Positions 1-8,447 of a DNA stretch of 64,000 bases are shown here, in pieces (the first letter of the stretch is position 1; every line of letters begins with the position of its first letter). Under the pieces are notes generated by a model. That model was given only the letters and a program-made list of their open reading frames with translations, was not told where the DNA came from and made no database searches. The stretch comes from an uncultured Muribaculaceae bacterium (GTDB taxonomy: Bacteria > Bacteroidota > Bacteroidia > Bacteroidales > Muribaculaceae). The DNA lies in assembly GCA_944321685.1 (NCBI GenBank), contig CALUMH010000015.1, forward strand, positions 1 through 64,000, given 5' to 3'. Both the position numbers and the translations under genes were made by a program.

Positions 1-275
1 TGCAAAGGTACTACCATTTTTCCCTTAAAACCAAATTTTTCCCAAACTTTTTTCAGAAAAAATTTACACTTTTTCACCAACGCACTATCTCTCAAATACA
101 TACGGCAACAAAATTTTCCCCGTTTTTATGCCATAAAACATATTTACACCCCTCCGGAAACACAATCCCCCTAAATACAACACAAAACCGTTAACTACAT
201 TTAACATACAAGATACCTCAACAAACAACATATGCACATACACAACTTAGATTTCGATATCTCACAAAAGGTTTG
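1..275. other. AT-rich intergenic stretch at window edge
   Basis: No convincing gene is seen here. A minus-strand TAnnTTTG element (complement of CAAAGGTA, 3-10) points left out of the window and probably drives a gene outside it. The rest is AT-rich with homopolymer runs. An open frame on the minus strand overlapping the next gene has no recognisable content and looks like a shadow. Confidence 0.5.
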
Positions 276-283
276 TAATTTTG
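276..283 (+). promoter_or_regulatory. -7 promoter element of thioesterase gene
   Basis: TAATTTTG fits the Bacteroidetes -7 consensus TAnnTTTG and lies about 30 bases before the ATG at 312. No clear TTTG -33 element sits at the usual 19-21 base spacing. Confidence 0.5.
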
Positions 284-311
284 TAATTAAAGGCAATATC
301 CACATTAATAT

Positions 312-785
312 ATGAAAACCGACAACGAACAGTCTCATGCCACAACAAGGATAGAACGTCCTTTCAGGCACTCGATAAAAATCCAAATGAGGTTTAACGA
401 CATAGATATGCTCGGGCACCTCAATAATTCGGTATATTTTTCCTATTTCGACATAGGGAAAGCCGATTATTTCAATACAATACGCGGCACCAAGAACCAT
501 TGGGGCAAACTTGACATAGTAATCGCCAATATAAATTGCGACTTCATTGCACCGACATATTACACCGAAAATTTAGTAGTGAAAACACAAGTAACTCATT
601 TCCACAACAAAAGTTTTCATGTGCTGCAAGCCTTGATGAACGAAACAACCGGCGAAATAAAAGCACTGTGCCATTCGGTAATGGTAGGTTTCGACCCGGC
701 CACAGGCACATCGGCACCACTGTCGCAAGAGTGGAAAGATGCCATTACCAATTATGAAAAAAACGACGCTCCTCTTATTAAATAA
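312..785 (+). CDS. acyl-CoA thioesterase, 4HBT/YbgC-like hotdog fold
   Basis: A 157-residue single-domain protein that likely hydrolyses acyl-CoA or acyl-ACP thioesters in the cytoplasm. The family signature lies near residues 26-43: RFNDIDMLGHLNNSVYF, with the Asp of the D-x-D segment and the His-x-Asn pair where 4-hydroxybenzoyl-CoA/YbgC thioesterases carry catalytic groups. Length is normal for the family, with a short polar N-terminal extension. The ATG follows a TAATTTTG promoter. The physiological substrate cannot be read from sequence. It is followed by an independently promoted lipoprotein gene, so the two need not be functionally linked. Confidence 0.85.
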   Translation: MKTDNEQSHATTRIERPFRHSIKIQMRFNDIDMLGHLNNSVYFSYFDIGKADYFNTIRGTKNHWGKLDIVIANINCDFIAPTYYTENLVVKTQVTHFHNKSFHVLQALMNETTGEIKALCHSVMVGFDPATGTSAPLSQEWKDAITNYEKNDAPLIK

Positions 786-790
786 TATTG

Positions 791-798
791 TAATTTTG
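791..798 (+). promoter_or_regulatory. -7 promoter element of lipoprotein gene
   Basis: TAATTTTG (TAnnTTTG type) sits 24 bases before the ATG at 823 and immediately after the thioesterase stop. Confidence 0.5.
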
Positions 799-822
799 CA
801 AAACACACAATAAGCATTTCCA

Positions 823-1845
823 ATGAACAAACACATAAGAAACATACTGACCGTGGCGGTCATTACGCTGGTGGTAACAAGCTGCAAAGACGAATTTTTC
901 ACCATAGAGGGCAAGTTCTCCGACGGTGGCACACAAAACATTCGGGCACTGTATGTCACCGACTATGAGACATTGCAATCGGAATGGATAACCATGACCA
1001 ACGGGCATTTCAATCTCACCGGCATAAACTATGACTGGACTGTAGTTTACTTAATCAACAACAAAAAAGACATAATAGCCCGTGCAGCCGTAAAAAACGG
1101 TGACAACATAACCATAACAGGCTCGATGAGCGACCCTCGGCATATAACCGTCGAAGGCAACGATGCTAACGAAGAATGGAACCAATTCATGGTACAAAAT
1201 GCAGCCCTTTACTCATCAACCGACCGCGCACCCCTCAATCATGCCATCGAGAAATACGTTGATGCCAACCCCGGCCGCATATCAAGCACATTACTGTTAC
1301 TGAACGATTATGCCAACCTTCCAAATACCACCAACGTCGATACACTGTTCAAACGTATAAGCATTGACGCCCGTCCATCGGGGCTTGTCAACAACTATTT
1401 TGCACTATCGCAACAGCTTGACAGAGAGAAAAGCAGAAACAACATCCCATCGCTGATGCTATATAGCAGCCAAGACACCATAACCACCATCATAACAGCC
1501 CGATACAAAGCCACACTAATGTATTTTTGGAACAAAAAAGATAACCAAAAAAATGCCATCGGCCAACTCAAGCAACTGTATGGCAGGCACGAAGAAAAAG
1601 GTCGATTGCAAATTGTGGATATAATGATGTCGCCCGACTCAATCGGGTGGAAAAAAACACTTGAACGTGACAGCACCGAATGGAACCATTATTGGGCTCC
1701 GGGTGGCACACTCAACCGCAACTTAGTCAACATAAATATTAATTCAACCCCTTACTACATCGTAGTCACATCGATGGGTAAACAATTGTACCGAGGCAAT
1801 TCAATCGAAGAGGCCATTGCCGCCACCGACAAACAAATGGAATAA
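823..1845 (+). CDS. DUF4369-like outer-surface lipoprotein without thioredoxin active site
   Basis: A 340-residue lipoprotein. A hydrophobic signal runs to a lipobox-like VVTSC with the lipidated Cys at residue 21. Residues about 25-110 resemble the DUF4369 beta domain that in Bacteroidetes precedes a thioredoxin/AhpC domain (FTIEGKF...NIRALYV, later ITITGSM). The C-terminal part has the spacing of a thioredoxin-like fold (LMYFWNKKDNQKN, later STPYYIVVTSMGKQLYRG), but the catalytic CxxC is absent. It is therefore unlikely to be a redox enzyme and may be a degenerate, binding-type member. It converges on the LtaS-like gene with only 17 bases between stops. Confidence 0.6.
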   Translation: MNKHIRNILTVAVITLVVTSCKDEFFTIEGKFSDGGTQNIRALYVTDYETLQSEWITMTNGHFNLTGINYDWTVVYLINNKKDIIARAAVKNGDNITITGSMSDPRHITVEGNDANEEWNQFMVQNAALYSSTDRAPLNHAIEKYVDANPGRISSTLLLLNDYANLPNTTNVDTLFKRISIDARPSGLVNNYFALSQQLDREKSRNNIPSLMLYSSQDTITTIITARYKATLMYFWNKKDNQKNAIGQLKQLYGRHEEKGRLQIVDIMMSPDSIGWKKTLERDSTEWNHYWAPGGTLNRNLVNININSTPYYIVVTSMGKQLYRGNSIEEAIAATDKQME

Positions 1846-1862
1846 CCACATATAGCGGGCAA

Positions 1863-3803
1863 TCATTCCCTCACAACAAGGTTGTTGCCATTCATGCGTT
1901 GCATATATTGCCGGATTATGGCTTTCAATCGCAATTCCATAGCAGACACATCGATTTGTCCCAGTAAGTTGTCGGTAAGCAATTCATCGGTCTTAAAATT
2001 ATACACAGCCGTCACCTTTTCACCATCGAACTGTATCATGAGATCTCCTTGCAGAAATTGATAAATGCCATTATTCCAATTTACCGCCCATGTATCGGCA
2101 GGATCAGCACCGAAAAGGTCGCACCCAAACCCGACATACCGCACATCATACCCCAGGAAACCGAGCAATGTGGGGGTGATGTCGGTCTGTTGCGCTATTA
2201 CATCGCTGCACAGCTGCTGCCGAATGCTGCCATCGGGCGTGAAAAATATAATCGGAACCGAGAACATACCAAGGTCGGTGGCATACTGCGGTACACGATT
2301 TTGGTTGGTGTGGTCGGCAACAATAACAAACACCGTGTTTTCATACCAAGGTTCACGGCTTACACTCTCAAAAAAACGGCGCAGCGACATATCGGTGTAA
2401 CGTATGCACCGTGATATCTCAAGCCCATCTTCCTCGACATACACACTTTCATATTCTTCGGGAATCTTATACGGGTGATGTGACGTAGCGGTGAAAACCG
2501 TAGCCACAAACGGCCTGCGCATCTCGGCTATGCGGTCGGCGGTAAATTGCAAGAATGGTTCATCCCAAATCGCCCACTTGCCATCGAAGTCATCGTAACC
2601 ATCGTACTTGTCGTCTTGCTCATACTCATCAAGCCCGAAATAACGGTCATAACCTATCGCATGTGCAAAAGCCGAAAATCCCATACTTATGTTGTGCCCA
2701 CCATGAAAAAACGCCGAATTGTAACCGAATTGCGACAAATAAGAAGGCAATCCCTTAATATCATTAAGCGACGCAGGCGTAAGAAAAAACGGCTCGACAA
2801 ACATGGGGATCGCCGAAAGTATCGACGGCATCGCATCCATGCTTTTACGTCCGTTGGCATAACTATAAGTAAACGTAAGCGACCGTGAAGCTATCGAATC
2901 GACAAACGGCGTATAACCTTTGCCGCCATTAAAATACCCTATGTATTCCTTTCCAAGGCTTTCCACAATCAACACAACCACATTTTTCCCACGATTTAAT
3001 GTATCGACCGGAACAGAATGATGCACCGGATCGTAAATCCGCTCCATTTCTTCATCGGACATATAATCAGGCGTGACAAATATCTCTTTTCCGATAGTAC
3101 GGATTATGCTGAACGGTGTGTTAAGCACCACCGATGTTTCCACCGCCCTGTTCACATACTGGTTGGCGTTGCTTATGGTAATAGGGCGCGTTCCGGCCGT
3201 GGCACTGCCACGAACACCGATTATTGCCAACGGCGTAAACACCACCAACGATACCGCCTGCAACACGTAATATGCAACAAGATTTCGTGGACGGCACTCC
3301 GGCTTACGGAACAATTTCCATAGAGCCACGGCCATAACAACAAAAGTCAAAACAAGATACCAATGCCGTAACAATTCGGTGCCGAAAATTCCCACGAGGT
3401 TATTTTCATTGCCAAATTCGCTGAAAACCGTCATCGTGGTACGCCGCCCCGTGTATTGGAAATACACCGCTTCGATGAGATTGGCCAAAACACCGACAAC
3501 ATTGGGCACAATGTAACACCATTTGGCAATTTTATGAAACCATGCATTTTCCTTCCAATGCAACGGAAACAATGTCAACACAAGGTACAACGAATTGAGA
3601 TACAACAATGCCGACGTATCAAATACCAACGCCCCGCGCAGCATCTGTCCGGCAAGATTCCACGACATATATGGTGCAAAAGTGGAATAATTGACCAAAA
3701 AGAACACCAGCCTGCACAACATGAATGCAGCATATGCCACCAGCATATTACACGCTGCGGCTCCAAGACCTGTTTTAACAAAAGCTTTGATACTATTCAC
3801 CAT
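1863..3803 (-). CDS. LtaS-like sulfatase-fold membrane phosphotransferase (copy 1)
   Basis: A 646-residue membrane enzyme of the alkaline phosphatase/sulfatase superfamily, related to lipoteichoic acid synthase and phosphoethanolamine transferases. About five N-terminal transmembrane helices fill residues 1-200. An extracytoplasmic catalytic domain follows: metal-ligand region VVLIVESLGKEYIG, nucleophile region NGRKSMDAMPS and C-terminal metal ligands ADHTNQN. Gram-negative members modify surface polymers or lipids with phospho-head groups; the substrate here is unknown. I chose the ATG at 3803 because a minus-strand TACTTTTG promoter element lies at 3830-3837 and the paralogue at 16728-18671 starts at the equivalent residue (MVNSIK versus MVSSFK). 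Confidence 0.8.
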   Translation of the reverse strand: MVNSIKAFVKTGLGAAACNMLVAYAAFMLCRLVFFLVNYSTFAPYMSWNLAGQMLRGALVFDTSALLYLNSLYLVLTLFPLHWKENAWFHKIAKWCYIVPNVVGVLANLIEAVYFQYTGRRTTMTVFSEFGNENNLVGIFGTELLRHWYLVLTFVVMAVALWKLFRKPECRPRNLVAYYVLQAVSLVVFTPLAIIGVRGSATAGTRPITISNANQYVNRAVETSVVLNTPFSIIRTIGKEIFVTPDYMSDEEMERIYDPVHHSVPVDTLNRGKNVVVLIVESLGKEYIGYFNGGKGYTPFVDSIASRSLTFTYSYANGRKSMDAMPSILSAIPMFVEPFFLTPASLNDIKGLPSYLSQFGYNSAFFHGGHNISMGFSAFAHAIGYDRYFGLDEYEQDDKYDGYDDFDGKWAIWDEPFLQFTADRIAEMRRPFVATVFTATSHHPYKIPEEYESVYVEEDGLEISRCIRYTDMSLRRFFESVSREPWYENTVFVIVADHTNQNRVPQYATDLGMFSVPIIFFTPDGSIRQQLCSDVIAQQTDITPTLLGFLGYDVRYVGFGCDLFGADPADTWAVNWNNGIYQFLQGDLMIQFDGEKVTAVYNFKTDELLTDNLLGQIDVSAMELRLKAIIRQYMQRMNGNNLVVRE

Positions 3804-3829
3804 CGCGGTAAAAAAACGTTTATGGATTG

Positions 3830-3837
3830 CAAAAGTA
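3830..3837 (-). promoter_or_regulatory. -7 promoter element of LtaS-like gene
   Basis: On the minus strand the bases read TACTTTTG (TAnnTTTG). Transcription would start near 3825, which excludes the upstream in-frame ATG at 3842 and supports the start at 3803. Confidence 0.5.
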
Positions 3838-3921
3838 ATCATTTACCCCCAAACAATCTCAGAGCCGGTTTAAATTATGCCAAATATAATACCCATTCTC
3901 AACAATTCAACATTTTTGCAC

Positions 3922-3929
3922 TATCTTTG
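3922..3929 (+). promoter_or_regulatory. -7 promoter element of dapB operon
   Basis: TATCTTTG matches TAnnTTTG and sits 22 bases before the dapB ATG at 3952. An upstream in-frame ATG at 3877 would precede the transcript start and is rejected. Confidence 0.6.
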
Positions 3930-3951
3930 CCACATTAATTTACAGAAGGCA

Positions 3952-4671
3952 ATGAAAATAGCACTGATAGGATATGGAAAGATGGGACATGCCATCGAAA
4001 AGTTTGCCCGTGAACGCGGACATGAAATTGTGAGCATCATCGACATCGACAACCAATGTGATTTCGATTCCGCCCAATTTAAAAGCGCCGATGTGGCAAT
4101 AGAATTCACCACTCCTGCAACAGCATATGACAACTGCCTGCGTGCATTGCAAGCCGGAGTGAAAGTAGTGTCGGGAAGCACAGGCTGGACCGACCGCATA
4201 CCACAACTCAAAAACGAAATGGCAGGAACTCCGTCGGCAACATTCTTCTATTCATCGAACTACAGTTTGGGGGTAAATATATTTTTCGCCGTTAACAAGT
4301 ACCTTGCCCGATTAATGAATGGCTTCGCACAGTATGATGTGGAAATGAAAGAAATACACCACATACATAAGCTCGACCATCCAAGCGGCACAGCCATCAC
4401 GCTAGCCAATGGCATAATCGAAAACCTCAACCGCAAAAAGGCTTGGACCGAGAACGAAGAACACAAAGCCGATGAAATACTCATCGAGCACGAACGCATA
4501 GGTGAAGTTCCCGGTACGCACATAATCAGGTACAAGTCGCCTGTAGATGAAATATCCATCACGCATGAGGCATTCAGCCGCGACGGGTTTGCACTCGGTG
4601 CGGTAGTTGCCGCCGAATGGCTTTGCGACAAGACAGGATTCCTTGGCATGGACGATATGCTTAAATTCTAA
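3952..4671 (+). CDS. dapB: 4-hydroxy-tetrahydrodipicolinate reductase
   Basis: A 239-residue reductase of the diaminopimelate/lysine pathway, reducing the hydroxy-tetrahydrodipicolinate made by DapA with NAD(P)H. It supplies meso-DAP for peptidoglycan and lysine. The N-terminal nucleotide-binding motif is GYGKMGHAIEKF. The substrate-binding signature is the His-rich stretch followed by KLDHPSGTA, where the family has HHxxKxDxPSGTA. Length is at the short end, as is usual in Bacteroidetes. The start is the ATG after the TATCTTTG promoter; translation begins MKIALIGYGK. lepB follows after 12 bases and wbqC overlaps lepB, so the three look like one operon. Confidence 0.93.
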   Translation: MKIALIGYGKMGHAIEKFARERGHEIVSIIDIDNQCDFDSAQFKSADVAIEFTTPATAYDNCLRALQAGVKVVSGSTGWTDRIPQLKNEMAGTPSATFFYSSNYSLGVNIFFAVNKYLARLMNGFAQYDVEMKEIHHIHKLDHPSGTAITLANGIIENLNRKKAWTENEEHKADEILIEHERIGEVPGTHIIRYKSPVDEISITHEAFSRDGFALGAVVAAEWLCDKTGFLGMDDMLKF

Positions 4672-4683
4672 AATCCGGCTGAA

Positions 4684-6135
4684 ATGGACAATAACAATAC
4701 AGCAACGCATGAACACGTGGGAGGCTCGCTGAAACAGAGGCTCGCCAGGGTAAAGCGTACCCGGTGGATACGCTTCGGCATTGTTGCCGCCATATTCATT
4801 GCCTGGGTGATATGGCTCGGTTCGTGGTGGGTGATACTGTTCCTGCCACTGCTTGCCGACATTTACCTTACGCAATATATCCCATGGACATGGTGGAAAC
4901 GAAGCAAGAACCGCACCGTGCGCTATGTGATGGGGTGGGTCGATGCCATAGTATATGCCCTTGTCTTAGTGTATTTCATATTCATATATATAGGACAGAA
5001 CTATCAAATACCATCATCATCGCTCGAAAAAACACTTCTTGTAGGCGACTACCTGTGGGTCAACAAGATGATATACGGGCCGCGTGTACCAAACACTCCG
5101 TTGCACTTTCCATTGGCTCAACACACCATTCCGGTGCTCAATTGCAAGTCATATATCGATTGGCCGCAATGGGATTACCACCGTCTGAAAGGATTTCGCA
5201 ACGTGGAACTTTATGACATAGTGGTGTTCAACTACCCTGCCGGCGACACCGTGACACTGAAAGTGCAAAATCCCGATTATTACACGCTGTGTGAAATAGT
5301 GCCCGGCGGACGCACCGCAATCCGGAACAACAAGGCAAAATATGGCGACGTGGTTTACCGTCCCGTTGACCGTCGTGAAAATTATGTAAAACGATGCGTA
5401 GGGTTGCCCGGAAATACATTGCAGATAAAAAACAACATCATATATCTCGATGGCAAACCGTTAAAAGAGCCTAAGAATGTGCAATATAACTATTATGTAC
5501 AAACCGACGGCCGTGCCATAGACGAGGCTACTTGGGAATTGCTCGGAATAAGCAGAGACGACCAAATGACAGTGCCCATTACCATGCCCGAAGAAAAACT
5601 CGGGGCAATGAGCATGGGGCTTACGGTCAATCCCGACGGCTCGGTGCCACAAGTTTACCAATTACCGTTGACAGCCGAAATGCGCGAAAAAATGAAAAAA
5701 ATTTCATGGATAGTAAATATCGTTCCCACTCCGGCAAGGGAAGTAATCAATGTTTACCCCATAACGCATGATTATGGCTGGACTCGTGCCGACTATGGCC
5801 CCGTGTGGATTCCCAAAAAAGGCGAAAGCCTTGACTTGACACTCGACAACCTGCCAATATATGAACGCGTAATAAAAAATTACGAAGGCAATACACTCGA
5901 AGTGCGCAACGGCAAGATTTACATCAACGGGGAGATTGCCACACGATACACATTCAAAATGGACTATTACTGGATGATGGGCGACAACCGCGATATGTCG
6001 GCCGACTCTCGTTACTGGGGATTTGTACCCGAAGACCACATAGTGGGTTCTCCCATGTTTGTAATACTTTCCATCGATAAAGACAAAGGAATACGCTGGA
6101 ACCGCTTCTTTGCCGATGCCAATCCCGACAAATAA
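4684..6135 (+). CDS. lepB: signal peptidase I, large Bacteroidetes form
   Basis: A 483-residue membrane serine protease (S26A) that removes signal peptides from exported proteins. Two or three hydrophobic helices occupy residues about 25-110. The Ser box is QIPSSSLEKTL. The general-base Lys lies in YVKRCVGLPGNTL. The C-terminal box is GDNRDMSADSRYWGFV. The stretch between the Lys box and the C-terminal box is about 150 residues longer than in enterobacterial LepB, which is usual for Bacteroidetes. It follows dapB by 12 bases and its 3' end overlaps wbqC by 20 bases. Confidence 0.92.
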   Translation: MDNNNTATHEHVGGSLKQRLARVKRTRWIRFGIVAAIFIAWVIWLGSWWVILFLPLLADIYLTQYIPWTWWKRSKNRTVRYVMGWVDAIVYALVLVYFIFIYIGQNYQIPSSSLEKTLLVGDYLWVNKMIYGPRVPNTPLHFPLAQHTIPVLNCKSYIDWPQWDYHRLKGFRNVELYDIVVFNYPAGDTVTLKVQNPDYYTLCEIVPGGRTAIRNNKAKYGDVVYRPVDRRENYVKRCVGLPGNTLQIKNNIIYLDGKPLKEPKNVQYNYYVQTDGRAIDEATWELLGISRDDQMTVPITMPEEKLGAMSMGLTVNPDGSVPQVYQLPLTAEMREKMKKISWIVNIVPTPAREVINVYPITHDYGWTRADYGPVWIPKKGESLDLTLDNLPIYERVIKNYEGNTLEVRNGKIYINGEIATRYTFKMDYYWMMGDNRDMSADSRYWGFVPEDHIVGSPMFVILSIDKDKGIRWNRFFADANPDK

Positions 6136-6808
6136 TAACATCAACGGCAACACACTGCCTACTCGTGTTCACATTTTCGGCTCGGCCTATATGGGCAATG
6201 TGAGGTACTATGCCGCCATGCTGGCAGCAGGCGGTGACGTGGCCATCGATGCAGATGAACGCATAGGCAAAAATGCGTGGATGCACAACCATTGCCGCAT
6301 AATGGGAGCCAACGGACCGCAAGCACTCACAGTGCCGGTGGAACACATCGATGCAGCCGGCGGAATTGTGATGCAGGACTTGCGCATTGCCGAACATGGC
6401 GACTGGAGACGAGTACATTGGGGCGCACTGTTCTCGGCCTATGGGAAAACTCCGTTTTTCGAATACGTGGCCGACGACTTGAAAGCCGTATATGACAGCC
6501 ACCACAAGTGGCTGATAGATTTCAACATGGCTTTGCACAATGTGATTGTGGAGTTTCTCGACCTGCCCATCAATACCGCAACGTGGCATTCTATCGATTG
6601 CAATGGCGCACCAATTGATGATTGGCGAGGAAAAATAGGCGGCAAACGACCAGATTCCGAGAAAAGCATTATCGATGTACCATATTATAATATATGGAAC
6701 TCACGGCATGGGTTTGCTCCGGCATTAAGCATAATCGACTTGCTGATGAATTGCGGACGGGAAAGCATCTTTATACTCCTTAAAATGTTAAACCGGATAT
6801 TAATTTAA
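6116..6808 (+). CDS. WbqC-like family protein
   Basis: A 230-residue cytoplasmic protein of the WbqC family (PF08889), named from O-antigen clusters but with no settled biochemistry. Typical features are the early VHIFGSAYMGNVRYYAAML segment, NHCRIMGANGPQALTVPVE (family: R..I....G...LTVPI) and HWGALFSAYGKTPFFEYVADD. Translation most likely begins at ATG 6116; an in-frame TTG six bases upstream is less likely. The start lies inside the end of lepB, a coupling commonly seen between these two genes in Bacteroidales. Confidence 0.85.
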   Translation: MPIPTNNNINGNTLPTRVHIFGSAYMGNVRYYAAMLAAGGDVAIDADERIGKNAWMHNHCRIMGANGPQALTVPVEHIDAAGGIVMQDLRIAEHGDWRRVHWGALFSAYGKTPFFEYVADDLKAVYDSHHKWLIDFNMALHNVIVEFLDLPINTATWHSIDCNGAPIDDWRGKIGGKRPDSEKSIIDVPYYNIWNSRHGFAPALSIIDLLMNCGRESIFILLKMLNRILI

Positions 6809-6883
6809 GGAAATTCAAGTTAAATTTCATACTTCTGCAAAAAATATTCCCGGTTTTATTTTCACGGCACAACCTTTGACTGC

Positions 6884-6891
6884 TATATTTG
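6884..6891 (+). promoter_or_regulatory. TAnnTTTG promoter element without a following gene
   Basis: TATATTTG lies in the gap after wbqC. No start codon with a worthwhile reading frame follows before the hairpin at 7004-7034, so any transcript would be non-coding and about 135 bases long. Confidence 0.4.
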
Positions 6892-7003
6892 CACAGAGGT
6901 TTTTCCTACAAGTCTTTATTACTATTACTAATAACATTCTCCATACCACACACATCGATGCACAGGTGACTTGTGCTCAAAATTTATAAAAAGATAAGTA
7001 GCG

Positions 7004-7034
7004 GGTGCGTCGATACAGACGCACCGACACTTTT
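7004..7034. terminator. hairpin terminator between wbqC region and epimerase gene
   Basis: A perfect 8-bp stem GGTGCGTC/GACGCACC with a 6-base loop (7004-7025). On the plus strand it is followed by CACTTTT. On the minus strand it lies 14 bases after the epimerase stop and is followed within a few bases by a T-rich run (complement of AAAAAGATAAG). It is probably bidirectional. Confidence 0.6.
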
Positions 7035-7038
7035 ATGC

Positions 7039-7914
7039 CTAAAAAATGGTTATACGATAAGAAACGGCGAAACTGCCACCGGGCTGCAAGTGCTGCATCC
7101 ACTCTTTCTCGCTGAAATCCCCAATGAAATGCTCTCGGTCACAACGTCCATACCAAGGTTCAATGCATACAAACGGGGCATAACCGCCACGAGCAGGCGA
7201 CCATAATCCCACCAAAGGCGCATCGAAATCAACCCTGACATAAGGCTCATGCTGCCTGTCACACAATTCCACACAATGCACTTGGCCACCTTCGAGCACC
7301 AAAGCATCACCATCGAAAGTGTTTCTTGTAATTGGCAGGAAACAATTGGATGTGACCAACTTGCCTTTTTCTTGTTTCAAGCAGCCTTTTTCGCCTATTA
7401 GCGACAATTCACACTCGCTTGCATCAAGCCTGAAGTAACCTTGCACATCGGCTTCGGGATCGTAATCCTTGTAATCAAATGCCGGATGCGCACCTATCTG
7501 GAAGTGCAACACATCCTTGGTAGAAGGATTGTTCACCTGCCACATCACTTGCAACGAATTGTCATTCAGCTTGTAGCCTATTTCAAGCCTGAAGTCACAA
7601 GGGAACAAACGGCGACACTCATCGTTACAATCAAGCCTGAACCACGCCTCCGTACCATTATTCTTCAAACAAACGAAATCCATATCGCGGGCAAATCCGT
7701 GCTGCGACATGGCATATTCGCAACCACCTGCGCGATAACGCCCTTCCCACAAACTACCCACAATAGGGAACAACACCGGTGAACGGCGTTTCCAGTAAGC
7801 CGGGTCCCCATGCCACAAATATTCGCGCCCCGTAACATTGTTCTTTATACTTTGCAACTCGGCTCCATGATTGGCTATTGCCACAGTCAGGAATTTATTG
7901 GTTAATGTTTCCAT
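7039..7914 (-). CDS. aldose 1-epimerase family protein (LacX-like)
   Basis: A 291-residue galactose-mutarotase-superfamily protein that would interconvert sugar anomers in the cytoplasm. The start METLTNKFLTVAIANHGAELQSI and the YLWHGDPAYWKRRSPVLFP segment are characteristic of the LacX/YeaD-like branch. QIGAHPAFDY holds the catalytic-region His that the superfamily uses as acid. Length matches the branch. The substrate is not evident; LacX-type proteins are often annotated only as aldose epimerase. It stands alone, is followed by a strong hairpin, and no canonical promoter was seen upstream. Confidence 0.85.
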   Translation of the reverse strand: METLTNKFLTVAIANHGAELQSIKNNVTGREYLWHGDPAYWKRRSPVLFPIVGSLWEGRYRAGGCEYAMSQHGFARDMDFVCLKNNGTEAWFRLDCNDECRRLFPCDFRLEIGYKLNDNSLQVMWQVNNPSTKDVLHFQIGAHPAFDYKDYDPEADVQGYFRLDASECELSLIGEKGCLKQEKGKLVTSNCFLPITRNTFDGDALVLEGGQVHCVELCDRQHEPYVRVDFDAPLVGLWSPARGGYAPFVCIEPWYGRCDREHFIGDFSEKEWMQHLQPGGSFAVSYRITIF

Positions 7915-8431
7915 ACTTGAAATTATTTGTTACAATGACTGTGGTAAAATTAATAATTTTTTTGCGCAAAAAGCAGGTTTTCAAATCGACATTCCTGGAC
8001 AAACCGCCATAATGGCAAATAAAAAAGAAAAGGGTAATCAATATTGCAAAATGTAGATTATTGCTTTGATACACCCCCTTCTGTTATTACATGAATTTTA
8101 CGTGTATGCTCACTCGTAATTAAGCTAAAGGCTTTTATTTATAAGCCTCGGCGGATGTGTGGAAATACCACAAAAACGCCCGTACAAAGAACTTTTTCAT
8201 AATTATAAGCGTTTTTAAAGTTATACATTTAAACAAAAGCGCGCCTAAGCGTGTGTTCTCAAAATGTTATTTAGTCTCTTTTGTTTTTCGTTGCAAATAT
8301 CATGCTAAAAATTGGTTTCACCAAACAAATGTGTCAAAAAATCATGTTTTTCGGCATATTGGGCCAAATCCTTTCAAGATTTTTCGTTTTTGCCCACAGT
8401 TGTATATGTTGACAATACCCACTATTTGCCT
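7915..8431. other. 520-bp AT-rich intergenic region with small hairpins
   Basis: No gene is supported. It contains a stem AGGCTT/AAGCCT near 8129-8150 and, at 8247-8277, an AAGCGTGT-GTTCTCAAA-TAGTCT block that reappears in order inside the candidate RNA at 29262-29455. No convincing plus-strand promoter was seen immediately upstream of this block, so a second RNA gene is possible but weakly supported. Confidence 0.4.
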
Positions 8432-8439
8432 TATCTTTG
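8432..8439 (+). promoter_or_regulatory. -7 promoter element of GT11-like gene
   Basis: TATCTTTG (TAnnTTTG) ends only 8 bases before the ATG at 8448, so the mRNA would be nearly leaderless. A TTGACA-like segment lies at 8409-8414. Confidence 0.55.
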
Positions 8440-8447
8440 CAAGACAC

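Noticed and set aside
8157..8447. 97-codon N-terminal extension of the GT11-like protein
   Set aside because: The extension has no family similarity and precedes the TATCTTTG promoter; the GT11 start motif begins exactly at ATG 8448.
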